The notes below the pieces were generated by a model that saw nothing but the letters and a program-made list of their open reading frames with translations, searched no databases and had not been told where the DNA came from. From NCBI RefSeq assembly GCF_003971065.1, contig NZ_RYDV01000003.1, positions 1 through 64,000 on the forward strand: DNA of 64,000 nucleotides, read 5' to 3'. Position numbers and translations under genes: made by a program. Each line of letters opens with the position of its first letter. The first letter of the stretch is position 1. This document shows, in pieces, positions 17,210-26,700 of this stretch. The stretch comes from Candidimonas sp. SYP-B2681 (lineage in GTDB: Bacteria; Pseudomonadota; Gammaproteobacteria; Burkholderiales; Burkholderiaceae_B).

Positions 17210-17932
17210 CTACTCGCTTGAAACGTCGAGCGCCCCTTGCTCTGTGACGCAGCCGGAGGGCGCGCTCAGATAGTCAACGACGTCTGCGCTGGATACCACA
17301 TCGGCAAACTGCCGATCCATATCAAACAGCGAAATCGCGTTGGAGATCGGAATTCGGTCAAAGACGCCTTCGCGCACTACGATCGTGCGGTAGTTGTATG
17401 AGGACGCATCGAATACCGTGGCGCGTATACAGTTGCTGGTCGATCCACCCACAATGATGACGGTATCAATCTCGCGCTCAATCAGGTAGCCCAACAAGGG
17501 AGTGCCGTGAAAACCACTCGGCTTTTTCTTGACGAAGATGATATCGCTTTCGTTTACCTCCAGTTCGGGCAACAGCTCGGCGCCCCGAGAGCCAGCCAGA
17601 CACCAGTTCTCGGTCTCAAGCAGATCGCGCTTGCGGCGATATACGCCCATATCCTTGCCGCTCGCGTCGATCTCGAATGCTGCAAAAAAGCACGGCACGT
17701 CGTGCGCTCTTGCCACACGCAGGACCTCCTGGATATGAGGGATGGCCGCGTGGCCGGCCTCGCCACTATTGGAGGGCCACGCCATGGGCGCATCGGCGTC
17801 CCCGATCATGAACCGCTGGACATCAATGACGATGATAGCGGGCTTCTTTCCAAAGCCCATTCTGCGCCCGAACTTGGCACGGTCAATGACAGCGCGGTCC
17901 GCTGGCGACAAATACTGCTCCCATGGATTCAT
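17210..17932 (-). CDS. Cysteine hydrolase, isochorismatase family (copy 2)
   Basis: A 240-residue paralogue of the hydrolase at 8692-9381. The two align without gaps over most of their length and are clearly more than half identical by eye. D37, K135 and C168 of the catalytic triad are kept. It has a slightly longer C-terminal tail. The start at 17932 follows an AAGGAACACAT ribosome site and matches the N-terminus of copy 1; the open frame extends 26 codons further but these are not conserved. On the same strand just upstream lies the tail of a Bug receptor, so an original receptor-hydrolase operon has lost its first gene. Confidence 0.88.
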   Translation of the reverse strand: MNPWEQYLSPADRAVIDRAKFGRRMGFGKKPAIIVIDVQRFMIGDADAPMAWPSNSGEAGHAAIPHIQEVLRVARAHDVPCFFAAFEIDASGKDMGVYRRKRDLLETENWCLAGSRGAELLPELEVNESDIIFVKKKPSGFHGTPLLGYLIEREIDTVIIVGGSTSNCIRATVFDASSYNYRTIVVREGVFDRIPISNAISLFDMDRQFADVVSSADVVDYLSAPSGCVTEQGALDVSSE

Positions 17933-18010
17933 GGTTATGTGTTCCTTGTGATGAAAAAAGGGGTGTTCCGGGGCGCAGCGCGCCTGGCTTGCGTGCGGCG
18001 CACCGCACAC

Positions 18011-18106
18011 TTACTTGCCCGTTATGTTGATACCGCTGCGCTTTGCGGTCTGCGTGAACACCTCAACATCGTGCTTGAGTTGCTGCGCCATCTCGAGCCC
18101 GGTGAA
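18011..18106 (-). pseudogene. C-terminal remnant of a Bug receptor
   Basis: The minus strand encodes FTGLEMAQQLKHDVEVFT then QTAKRSGINITGK and a stop, the usual end of a Bug receptor. Homology ends near 18106, exactly where a plus-strand dioxygenase fragment begins. It is 78 bp upstream of hydrolase copy 2 and in the same direction, as in other Bug operons. Confidence 0.65.
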
Positions 18107-18514
18107 GTGACGTGCTACCTACCTACCGGCTATGCCCGCCTCGCAGAAAAAAGTGGTCAGGTCCCTTTCACCCCCGAAGAATCGCAAGCGCTATACCAGG
18201 TGCGCAAGGTGGCGGCATCGCCCGAACTTTACCTGGACATGGGATTTAGAGAAGGAGACATCCAGTTTCTCAATAACCGCATGATGGTCCACGGCCGTAC
18301 CGATTATCAGGATGCGCCAAAGCTTGAAGACCGCCGCCATCTGCTGCGACTCTGGATCGAGGTACCCTCTTGGCCCGCTATGCCGCCGGCACAAATTTTC
18401 CATACGAAAGAGGATCGAGCGCTATGGAGTCAGTATCGGCAACCGCTCAATGAGCTGCCCTCCATACATTACAAGAAACTGCTAGAGGGATCGCTCGCTC
18501 AAATGGTCGACTGA
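18107..18514 (+). pseudogene. C-terminal fragment of a TfdA/TauD dioxygenase
   Basis: About 135 codons match the C-terminal third of Fe(II)/2-oxoglutarate dioxygenases of the TfdA/TauD family. The distal metal histidine (NNRMMVHGRTDYQD) and the 2-oxoglutarate-binding arginine region (RRHLLRLWIE) are both kept. The N-terminal part with the HxD motif is absent. The open frame continues leftward through the antisense of the hydrolase gene, which is an artefact. The fragment starts where the Bug receptor remnant ends, marking a recombination joint. Confidence 0.75.
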
Positions 18515-18982
18515 GCCAACGCGTGTTGCGGTAACAGAAGGCGAATAGCCATGCAACTGGATGCTTGGTTATTCGCGCTCACTGAGCCGGCCTACGTAAC
18601 GCCGCCTAATCAAATGCTGGCTTACCCTTTGTCGAATTTCGCATTGATAATCTCATCGCTCTACTAAATTGACAATGTCCATGTTCATAGGGCCTGAATA
18701 CGCATCAGGACGGCGAAACTGCATCGCTTCCCCGAAACGGTCACCATCATCCAATTTCATTATGCAGGTCTCGGCCTGCATAATAAGTCGGCTCAAACTT
18801 GAGGTTTAGCCTCCCCATTCGGCCTAAGGCGCACATCGCTTCCAGGCTTGGCTTGATTTCATGGAGTAGTGTCGCTTTGCTCTTGCCCTCATAAATGGCC
18901 TTACCGATAGCGGTACTCAATGCGCGATGAAAACAATACCGCATTGGGCGCGGTGGACGCCGCGCTTGCCGCGCCTAGCCGC
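18515..18982. other. Non-coding or decayed stretch
   Basis: No intact gene is seen. On the minus strand, 18747-18944 and an adjoining frame ending near 18660 (…AMQFRRPDAYSGPMNMDIV) have a coding look but match nothing recognised. They may be pieces of a lost gene. The stretch separates the dioxygenase fragment from the convergent LysR gene. Confidence 0.4.
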
Positions 18983-19861
18983 CTACCGATGGTCCAACGC
19001 CAGACTGGCGATAGCTTCCAGCAAATAGGCGTCGGCCGACAAGACATAACTGATGGTAAATTGCAGGTCTTCCAGTTGACCGTCGACTACCTCCACGATG
19101 CGCAGTTCCCCGCTTTCCAGTTCCGGCCCGATGATGGTGGGCGGGATGACCGATACGCCGATTCCCCCCGCGCATAGACGCGCGATCGCCGACAGCGAGG
19201 TATTGCCGTACAGCCTGAAGTCGGCAATACCGGCACGCAGAAACATGTCTCGTATGCCCTGATACGGGTGGGTGGATTTCGGGTAGGTGATGACCGGAAA
19301 CCGAGCAATATCGTTTAGCGTAATGGGGCCTTCTGGCAAGCGGAGTGACGGTGGTGCGACCCACGCCATGGGGTAGCGCACGTAATCGTGGTTACGCACG
19401 TTGGGCGCAAGGATAGGCATCGATGGAATGATCATGTCCAGGTCGCCGCGCAACAAGGAGTCCCGAAGGTTTGTTGATACGTCCACCTCGATGTCGACCA
19501 CGACTGAGGGGTAGACCGCCTGCATTTTCTGGACGAGCCCCACCAGCTGCGTATGCGCGATCGTCTCTGCGACACCCAGGCGGATATGGCCGCGCAAGGT
19601 GTCAGATGTCCCTACCGTGTGCAGTATTTCGGAATGCAGTCTTAACATCCGTTCCGCATAGGGCAACAGTTCGCGACCTTTGGGGGTGACCACCGTTCGA
19701 CGCGGCTGACGATCAATCAGCGGCGTGCCGATGGTGCCTTCCAGTTGCGCAATGCGCTGCGACACGGCTGACTGCGTGGTGTTCAGTCGCTTGGCTGTGT
19801 GGCCGAATCCGCCAAGGCGGGCTACCCAGACGAAGGTCTCCAGATTTTTAAGGGTGATCAT
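18983..19861 (-). CDS. LysR-family transcriptional regulator
   Basis: A 292-residue LysR protein. The helix-turn-helix at residues 1-60 reads LETFVWVARLGGFGHTAKRL, then NTTQSAVSQRIAQLEG, followed by the effector domain from about residue 90. ATG at 19861 (MITLKNLETF) gives the usual family N-terminus; ATG codons at 19876 and 19879 and a TTG at 19894 are alternatives. It is divergent from the DUF1445-TRAP-oxoprolinase operon, 116 bp away, and is the probable regulator of that operon. Confidence 0.92.
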   Translation of the reverse strand: MITLKNLETFVWVARLGGFGHTAKRLNTTQSAVSQRIAQLEGTIGTPLIDRQPRRTVVTPKGRELLPYAERMLRLHSEILHTVGTSDTLRGHIRLGVAETIAHTQLVGLVQKMQAVYPSVVVDIEVDVSTNLRDSLLRGDLDMIIPSMPILAPNVRNHDYVRYPMAWVAPPSLRLPEGPITLNDIARFPVITYPKSTHPYQGIRDMFLRAGIADFRLYGNTSLSAIARLCAGGIGVSVIPPTIIGPELESGELRIVEVVDGQLEDLQFTISYVLSADAYLLEAIASLALDHR

Positions 19862-19882
19862 GGTTTCTGCGGCCATCATAAA

Positions 19883-19914
19883 AAACGATGGCAAACCATA
19901 ACTTTAAATCGTTT
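19883..19914. promoter_or_regulatory. Candidate operator dyad for the oxoproline operon
   Basis: AAACGAT (19883-19889) and ATCGTTT (19908-19914) are perfect inverted copies with 18 nt between them, inside the gap between the divergent LysR gene and the DUF1445 gene. Inside it is a smaller dyad ATGG-N4-CCAT. Position fits LysR control of both directions. Confidence 0.35.
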
Positions 19915-19977
19915 GTTTGTATAGCTGTACTGCTTTGTAATAGCCCCTCTCAGATTGTCTTTTTTAGGAGGCACGGT

Positions 19978-20766
19978 GTGACTCGCAACTCTTCGATTCC
20001 TCGCGAACTTCGTCAACAGATACGCGCAGGCGTTATCCAGGGCCAGACTTCGGGCATGGCACCCGGCTTCGTCCAAGCCAATCTGGCTATCTTGCCCAAG
20101 GACTGGGCGGACGATTTCCTGGCCTTTTGCCATGTCAATCCCAAGTCCTGTCCAGTCATCGGCATGACGAAGCCCGGCGACCCCTACCTTCCAATGCTGG
20201 GCGAGGATCTCGACCTGCGTAGCGATCTTCCCGGCTATTACGTGTGGGAGAACGGAGAACGGGTGCAGGAAACGACCGATATTTCCTCCCTGTGGCGCGA
20301 TGATCTGGTCGGCTTTGCCATTGGGTGCTCGTTTTCATTCGAGCATGCCTTGATGGACGCGGGCATCAAGCTACGCCATATCGAAGAAGGTCGTAATGTT
20401 GCGATTTTCCGCAGCAATATTGCTTGCACACCTGGCGGGCGGTTCCAAGGCTCGATGGTGGTGTCCATGCGTTCCATGACGCCGGCCGATGCGATTCGCG
20501 CCATCCAAATCTGTACCCGCTTTCCTAACGTCCACGGTGCGCCCGTGCATTTTGGCGATCCGGCCGCGATCGGCATCGCCGATTTGAATAAGCCCGACTA
20601 CGGCGACGTGGTCGAAGTCAGGCCCGGCGAGGTGCCGGTATTCTGGGCCTGCGGGGTCACCCCTCAAGCCGTATTGCAGACGAGCAAGCCCCCTTTCTGC
20701 ATCACCCACGCACCCGGATCCATGCTCATCACGGATCTTCGCATCAGCGAGATCTCGTTGTTTTAA
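19978..20766 (+). CDS. DUF1445 protein (D-glutamate cyclase family)
   Basis: A 262-residue member of the PF07286 family, called 'putative hydro-lyase' or D-glutamate cyclase; the mammalian relative interconverts D-glutamate and 5-oxo-D-proline. Family features include [15 protein letters not shown] near residue 25, [13 protein letters not shown], and [12 protein letters not shown]. The start is GTG at 19978, set by a perfect AGGAGG at 19966-19971; the open frame reaches further upstream without support. It is first in an operon with a TRAP transporter and a fused 5-oxoprolinase, which favours a role on 5-oxoproline, though other hydration reactions are possible. Confidence 0.88.
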   Translation: MTRNSSIPRELRQQIRAGVIQGQTSGMAPGFVQANLAILPKDWADDFLAFCHVNPKSCPVIGMTKPGDPYLPMLGEDLDLRSDLPGYYVWENGERVQETTDISSLWRDDLVGFAIGCSFSFEHALMDAGIKLRHIEEGRNVAIFRSNIACTPGGRFQGSMVVSMRSMTPADAIRAIQICTRFPNVHGAPVHFGDPAAIGIADLNKPDYGDVVEVRPGEVPVFWACGVTPQAVLQTSKPPFCITHAPGSMLITDLRISEISLF

Positions 20767-20784
20767 TAATAACTGGAGGTAGAC

Positions 20785-21840
20785 ATGTCAAACTCGAAAT
20801 GGCTTAAGCCACTGCTGTCCCTGGCCCTTGCCGCAAGCGTATCCACGATCGCCATTGCTCAGGACTTACCTAAAGCCAAGCTGAACGTCGTCGGCAGCTG
20901 GAGTAATCTGTCGCAATACAAAAACTTTGAATACCCGTTCTGGACCAAAGAAATCCCGGAGAAGTCGAACGGCGCGATCACGGCGCAGATCAAGGGCATG
21001 AATGAACTCGGCCTCAAAGGTGGCGAAATCGGCCGCCTAATGAAACAAGGGGTCATCCAATTCGCATCCATCCCACCCGGCTACCTTGCCAGTGACGATC
21101 CTCGCAATGAAGTGATTGATTTGGCCGGCCTTAGCCCCGATATCGAAACGGCGCGCAAGGTCACCGAAGCCTATCGCCCCGTCCTTGAAAAACTGTATGC
21201 GGAAAAATATGATGCCAAGTTGCTGGGCGTATGGCCGTTCTCGAGCCAGGTACTGTATTGCAAAGCGCCCATCACGGGCTTAAAAGACCTGGCTGGAAAG
21301 AAAGTGCGCACGGGTACCCGTACGCTAACGGATTTTGTGGGTGCCTTGGGCGGCACGGGCGTGACGCTGACCTTTGCCGAAGTGGTACAGGCCTTGCAAA
21401 CCGGCGTGGTCGATTGCGCCATCACTGGCACGCTGTCCGGTTATTCCGCCAAGTGGCACGAGGTCAGCGACTACCTGTACACCTTACCCGTTGGCTGGAG
21501 CCAAGTCGTGCATAGCGTGAGCAACAAGACCTGGGACAAAATGGATCCCAAAACCCAAGCCTTTCTGCAAAAGGAAATTAAAGGACTGGAGGATCGCATC
21601 TGGATCGCGGCCGACAAAGAGACCACCGAAGGCATCGCCTGCAATACCGGCAATGCTCCCTGCCCTTACGGTGCTCCCGCCAAGATGCAAGTCGTCGAGT
21701 TTTTGGATGCCGATCGCAAAGCGCTACATACCTTGCTTGAGAATGTCGTGGTCAAGTCGTGGAGCAAACGCTGTGGGCCCGCATGCAGCGCCGACTTCAA
21801 TGAAACCGTCGGCCCCGTTGTCGGCATCACCCTACCGTAA
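20785..21840 (+). CDS. TRAP transporter substrate-binding protein (DctP family)
   Basis: Periplasmic binding subunit of a TRAP transporter, 351 residues. It has a Sec signal (LLSLALAASVSTIAIAQ, cleavage after about residue 25), then a DctP-type fold with GGEIGRLMKQGVIQF and the substrate-contacting region GKKVRTGTRTLTDFVGALG (about 170-190). In the family an arginine at such a position binds the substrate carboxylate. A GGAGG ribosome site precedes the ATG. It is followed by both membrane subunits, so the transporter is complete. Confidence 0.92.
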   Translation: MSNSKWLKPLLSLALAASVSTIAIAQDLPKAKLNVVGSWSNLSQYKNFEYPFWTKEIPEKSNGAITAQIKGMNELGLKGGEIGRLMKQGVIQFASIPPGYLASDDPRNEVIDLAGLSPDIETARKVTEAYRPVLEKLYAEKYDAKLLGVWPFSSQVLYCKAPITGLKDLAGKKVRTGTRTLTDFVGALGGTGVTLTFAEVVQALQTGVVDCAITGTLSGYSAKWHEVSDYLYTLPVGWSQVVHSVSNKTWDKMDPKTQAFLQKEIKGLEDRIWIAADKETTEGIACNTGNAPCPYGAPAKMQVVEFLDADRKALHTLLENVVVKSWSKRCGPACSADFNETVGPVVGITLP

Positions 21841-21842
21841 TC

Positions 21843-22448
21843 ATGCAAAAACTTTATACCTGGGCCGAGCGTCTCAGCAAGGCCGCTACCTGGGGTAGCG
21901 CGGCCATGCTGTTCGCCGTCGCGGCCTACATTACGCTGGACGTCATCTTGCGTAAGCTGCTGAACATATCCCTGCATGGCAGCGACGAACTGGCCGGCTA
22001 CGTGCTGGCGATTAGTACCAGCTGGGGCCTGTCGTTCGCATTGCTGCGCCGGGCCAATATCCGGATCGACGCGCTGTATATGCGTTTGCCAAAGCGCTGG
22101 ACAGTGTGGCTGGATCTGCTGGGGCTGATTGCCATGGGTATTTTCATGGCCTTCGTCACCTGGTTCGCCATGCAAATGCTACTGTCCTCAGCGGCCATGA
22201 GCGCCACCGCCAGCACGCAGCTGCAGACGCCGCTGGTTATCCCGCAGGCGCTGTGGGTGGCGGGCTTCCTGCTGTTCATGTTCGTCCTGGTGGTTCTTGT
22301 ACTGCGCGTCATTGGCTTATTGATACGTGGAGACTGGGACGGTGTCAGTCTTATCGCAGGTATCCGTAGCGTTGAAGAAGAAGTCAGCGACGAAGTATCA
22401 CCGCAGACGCTGCGCGCGATTCAATCAGAGGTATCCCATGCTCCTTAA
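21843..22448 (+). CDS. TRAP transporter small permease (DctQ family)
   Basis: Small membrane subunit with four predicted transmembrane helices (roughly residues 15-35, 50-70, 85-108 and 130-155), 201 residues. The C-terminal 45 residues are an acidic cytoplasmic tail (EEEVSDEVSPQ). ATG lies 2 bp after the DctP stop and the 3' end overlaps the large permease by 11 bp, so the three genes are translationally coupled. DctQ proteins are weakly conserved; assignment rests on size, topology and position. Confidence 0.88.
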   Translation: MQKLYTWAERLSKAATWGSAAMLFAVAAYITLDVILRKLLNISLHGSDELAGYVLAISTSWGLSFALLRRANIRIDALYMRLPKRWTVWLDLLGLIAMGIFMAFVTWFAMQMLLSSAAMSATASTQLQTPLVIPQALWVAGFLLFMFVLVVLVLRVIGLLIRGDWDGVSLIAGIRSVEEEVSDEVSPQTLRAIQSEVSHAP

Positions 22449-23721
22449 TGCCTTGATGTTATTGCTGGGTATGCTTGCCCTGGCCATTCCTGTGGCCGCG
22501 GCCATGGGCATACTGGGCCTGGTCCTGGACCAGCTCTATTCGATGCTACCTTTGTATCGAGCCAGTGGTGAAGTGTTCTGGTCCACCAGCACCGACTTCC
22601 TGCTGGTGTCCATTCCGATGTTCATTCTGCTGGGCGAGCTTATGCTTCGAGCCGGGATGGCCGAGCGGCTGTACGATGCCATGGAGAAATGGCTGGGCTG
22701 GCTTCCCGGCGGCTTGATGCATGCCAACATTGGCGCTTGCGCTACCTTTGCCGCGACGTCGGGATCGAGCGTAGCCACCGCTGCCACCATTGGAACGGTA
22801 GCGATCCCGCAGGGAGAACGCCACGGTTATTCGCAGCCATTATTCCTCGGTACGCTTGCTGCCGGCGGCACATTGGGCATCTTGATTCCGCCCTCCATCA
22901 ACATGATCATTTACGGCACGCTCACCGACACCTCGGTGCCGCAGCTGTACTTGGCGGGCTTTATCCCTGGCCTGGTGATGGCCTGCATCTTTTCATTGAC
23001 GGTGGCCATCGCCTGCTTCTTTAAGCCCGCCTGGGGCGGTGTTCGCCAGACATCTACCTGGGGGGCGCGCGTCGCATCGCTGGTCAACCTGGTACCACCG
23101 CTACTGATTTTCCTGGTCGTGGTCGGTTCGATTTATGCCGGTATCGCTACCCCGACGGAAGCAGCAGCGGTCGGCGTTATGTCGGCGCTGGGCTTGGCGG
23201 CGCTGTACAAGAGCCTGTCATGGACAATGCTGCGCGAGGCGGCCGAAAGCACCATACGAACGGCGTCGATGGTCATTCTGATTGTTCTTGCCGCGTACTT
23301 CCTGAATTTCGTACTGGTGGGTATTGGCCTGACGGACATGCTCACGAGCACGATCCTGAGCCTGGGATGGACGCCGATGCAAACCTTCATGGCGGTTGTT
23401 CTGTTCTACCTGGTATTGGGCTGCTTTCTGGAGACGCTATCCATGATGGTCACCACCATACCGATCACAGCACCGCTGATGATAAGCATGGGGTTTGATC
23501 CTGTCTGGTATGGCATCGTCGTCATGGTGCTGCTGGAAATGGCACTGATCACGCCGCCCGTCGGGCTGAATCTATTTGTCGTCCAGGGCGTGCGCCGGGG
23601 TGGATCGCTTAACGACGTTATCTTGGGGTCAATTCCCTTCGTTATCGCCATGATATTCATGGTCGTATTGCTGGCTCTCGTACCAGGCATGGCAACATGG
23701 TTGCCGCAACAGTTCTATTGA
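22438..23721 (+). CDS. TRAP transporter large permease (DctM family)
   Basis: Large transport subunit, 427 residues and about twelve hydrophobic segments. Family features are FVL-type MLLGELMLRAGMAERLYD, the glycine-rich motif ATSGSSVATAATIG and GTLGILIPPSINMIIYG near residue 155, and LITPPVGLNLFVVQGV near residue 370. ATG at 22438 is preferred over the upstream frame start because it begins with the first membrane helix. It is followed after 15 bp by the oxoprolinase gene. Confidence 0.93.
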   Translation: MLLNALMLLLGMLALAIPVAAAMGILGLVLDQLYSMLPLYRASGEVFWSTSTDFLLVSIPMFILLGELMLRAGMAERLYDAMEKWLGWLPGGLMHANIGACATFAATSGSSVATAATIGTVAIPQGERHGYSQPLFLGTLAAGGTLGILIPPSINMIIYGTLTDTSVPQLYLAGFIPGLVMACIFSLTVAIACFFKPAWGGVRQTSTWGARVASLVNLVPPLLIFLVVVGSIYAGIATPTEAAAVGVMSALGLAALYKSLSWTMLREAAESTIRTASMVILIVLAAYFLNFVLVGIGLTDMLTSTILSLGWTPMQTFMAVVLFYLVLGCFLETLSMMVTTIPITAPLMISMGFDPVWYGIVVMVLLEMALITPPVGLNLFVVQGVRRGGSLNDVILGSIPFVIAMIFMVVLLALVPGMATWLPQQFY

Positions 23722-23736
23722 GAAGGACAACGCTAA

Positions 23737-26700
23737 ATGGCTACACAAACAACGAGCGACGCGGTGGGTACCGATAAACGCTGGCAATTCTGGGTGGATC
23801 GGGGCGGTACGTTTACCGATATCGTTGCTCGCCGCCCCGACGGCACCTTGCTTACGCACAAGCTTCTGTCGGACAACCCCAGCCAATATCCCGACGCGGC
23901 GTTGGCAGGCATACGAAAACTGCTGGACCTGCGCGTTGACGAGCTCATTCCCGGCCACATGATTGAAGCGGTGAAGATGGGTACGACGGTAGCGACCAAC
24001 GCTTTGCTCGAGCGCAAGGGCGACCCAACGGTGCTCTTTACCACCAAGGGCTTTCGCGATGCCTTGCGCATCGGCTACCAAGAGCGCCCGCGTATTTTCG
24101 ATCGTCAAATCATGTTGGCTGAGCTGCTGTACAGCCGCATCGACGAAGTGAACGAGCGCATTACCGCCCTGGGCGATATCCTGCAGGCGCTCAATCCCAA
24201 GGACGTACGCGAGCAACTGCGAGATGCCTATGCAGCGGGGTTTCGCTCGATCGCCATCGTGCTCATGCATGCTTACCGCTATCCGCAGCACGAACAGCAC
24301 GTGGCAGCGCTAGCGCGCGAGGCAGGCTTTACCCAGGTGTCGGTCTCTCACGAAGTCAGTCCCATGATGAAACTCGTGGGTCGTGGCGACACCACGGTGG
24401 TCGACGCCTACCTGTCGCCTATCTTGCGTCGCTATGTGGACCGAGTGGCAAGCGAACTGGACGGCGTGCGCCTGATGTTCATGCAATCCAACGGTGGCCT
24501 CACGGCGGCGGAGCGCTTTCAGGGCAAGGACTCCATCCTGTCTGGTCCGGCGGGCGGGATCGTGGGCATGGCACGCACGGCCGAAGCGGTAGGCGCGAGC
24601 AGCCTGATTGGCTTTGATATGGGCGGCACGTCGACCGACGTTTCGCATTACAACGGCGAATTCGAGCGAGCTTTCGAAACCGAGGTGGCCGGCGTACGCC
24701 TGCGCGCGCCCATGATGAATATCCATACCGTTGCAGCTGGCGGGGGCTCTATCGTCCACTTCGATGGTTCCCGCATGCGCGTCGGCCCGGATTCGGCAGG
24801 CGCCAATCCAGGTCCCGCCGCCTATCGCAATGGCGGCCCGCTCACCGTCACGGATTGCAACGTCATGCTGGGCAAGCTACAGCCCGAATTCTTTCCGAAG
24901 ATTTTCGGTGCGCAAGGCAATGAAGCCCTGGACGTGGACACGGTGCGCAGCAAGTTTACCGAACTGGCGGCTCGGATCGAGGCCGACACCGGTAGCGTCA
25001 ACACTCCCGAAGAGGTTGCCAAAGGCTATCTTGATATTGCCGTCGCCAATATGGCCAATGCCATCAAGAAGATATCGGTGGAGCGCGGCTATGACGTCAC
25101 CAAGTACACACTGGTGTCTTTCGGCGGAGCGGGCGGCCAGCACGCCTGCTTGGTGGCCGACGCCCTGGGCATGACCCGCGCACTGATTCACCCCTTGGCC
25201 GGGGTGTTGTCGGCGTATGGCATGGGCCTGGCTGATATCACCGCCATGCGCGAGGCCAGCGTAGAGCTGGTGCTCGAGGACGGCGAGCTCGACGCCTGCG
25301 AGGCTCTCCTGGCTGAGCTTGGGCGGGCAGCGCGCGACGAAGTCGCCGGCCAAGGTATTCCCGCTGATCGCACTCAGTTAATCCAGCGCGCCCATTTGCG
25401 CTACGAGGGTACGGATGCGGCGCTCGTCGTCAACTATGGTACGGCGGGCGAGATGCGCGAGCGTTTCGAGCAAACCTATTCCCAGCGCTATAGCTTTTTG
25501 ATGCCTGATAAGCGGCTGGTCATTGAAGCGGTGTCGGTGGAAGCCGTTGGCCTGAGCGGTGAAGCGCCGCAGCAATCCGTCACGGCGGCGACGCTCGGGG
25601 CCCAACCCGTCGCACAATCCAGCGTCTCGCTTTACTTCGAAAAAGCGCGTCATGATGCACCGGTGTTCTACCGAGCGGATCTCAGCCTCGGCATGCGTCT
25701 GCTAGGGCCGGCCGTGGTGTGCGACGCCAACGGCACGACCATCGTCGAGCCCGAGTGGCAACTGGAGATTCTCGCTGGCGCAGAGATCCTCCTGACGAGG
25801 GCAGTGCCCAAGGCAGGCCGCAGCGCCATCGGCACACAGGCCGATCCTGTCATGTTGGAGATCTTCAACAATCTATTCATGTCGATTGCCGAGCAGATGG
25901 GGGCGACGCTGGCCAACACCGCTTTCTCGGTCAACATCAAAGAGCGGCTGGATTTTTCCTGCGCCTTGTTTGACGCGCAGGGTAATCTCATTGCCAACGC
26001 GCCGCACATGCCAGTGCATCTGGGCTCGATGGGCGAGAGCATCAAGACGGTGATACGCAAGAACGCCGGACGCATGCGCGCGGGCGACACCTATGTGTTA
26101 AATGATCCCTACAACGGCGGCACGCATCTGCCCGACATCACTGTCGTCTCGCCTGTCTTCGACGAGGCCGGAACCACCATACTGTTTTTTGTCGCTTCTC
26201 GCGGGCACCATGCCGACGTGGGTGGCATTACGCCCGGATCGATGCCGCCCAACAGCCGCACGATTGAAGAGGAAGGCGTGCTGATCGACAACTTCAAGCT
26301 GGTCGAAGGCGGTCGCATGCGCGAAGCCGAACTGCGCCGCTTGCTTACCGAGTGCCGTTATCCCGCGCGCAACCCGGCGCAGAACATCGCCGATTTGCGC
26401 GCGCAGATCGCGGCCAATGAAAAAGGGGCTCAGGAACTTCGCCGTATGGTGCGCGAGTTCGGGCTGGACGTGGTGCATGCGTACATGGATCACGTTCAGG
26501 ACAACGCCGAAGAGGCCGTGCGCCGTGTGATCGGCGTGCTCCAAGATGGCGAGTTCCATTACGAACTGGACAACGGCGCCTTCATCCGCGTCGCCGTGCG
26601 CGTGGACACCGCCAATCGCAGCGCCGATATCGACTTTACTGGCACTTCCATGCAACTGGCGGACAACTTCAATGCGCCCTCGGCAGTGTGCATGGCCGCC

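Noticed and set aside
17507-18514. One 335-codon plus-strand gene
   Set aside because: The first two thirds are the antisense of the cysteine hydrolase; only the last 136 codons resemble a protein (TfdA/TauD tail).
20156-20709. Minus-strand frames inside the DUF1445 gene
   Set aside because: Shadow frames of a well-supported gene with no domain of their own.
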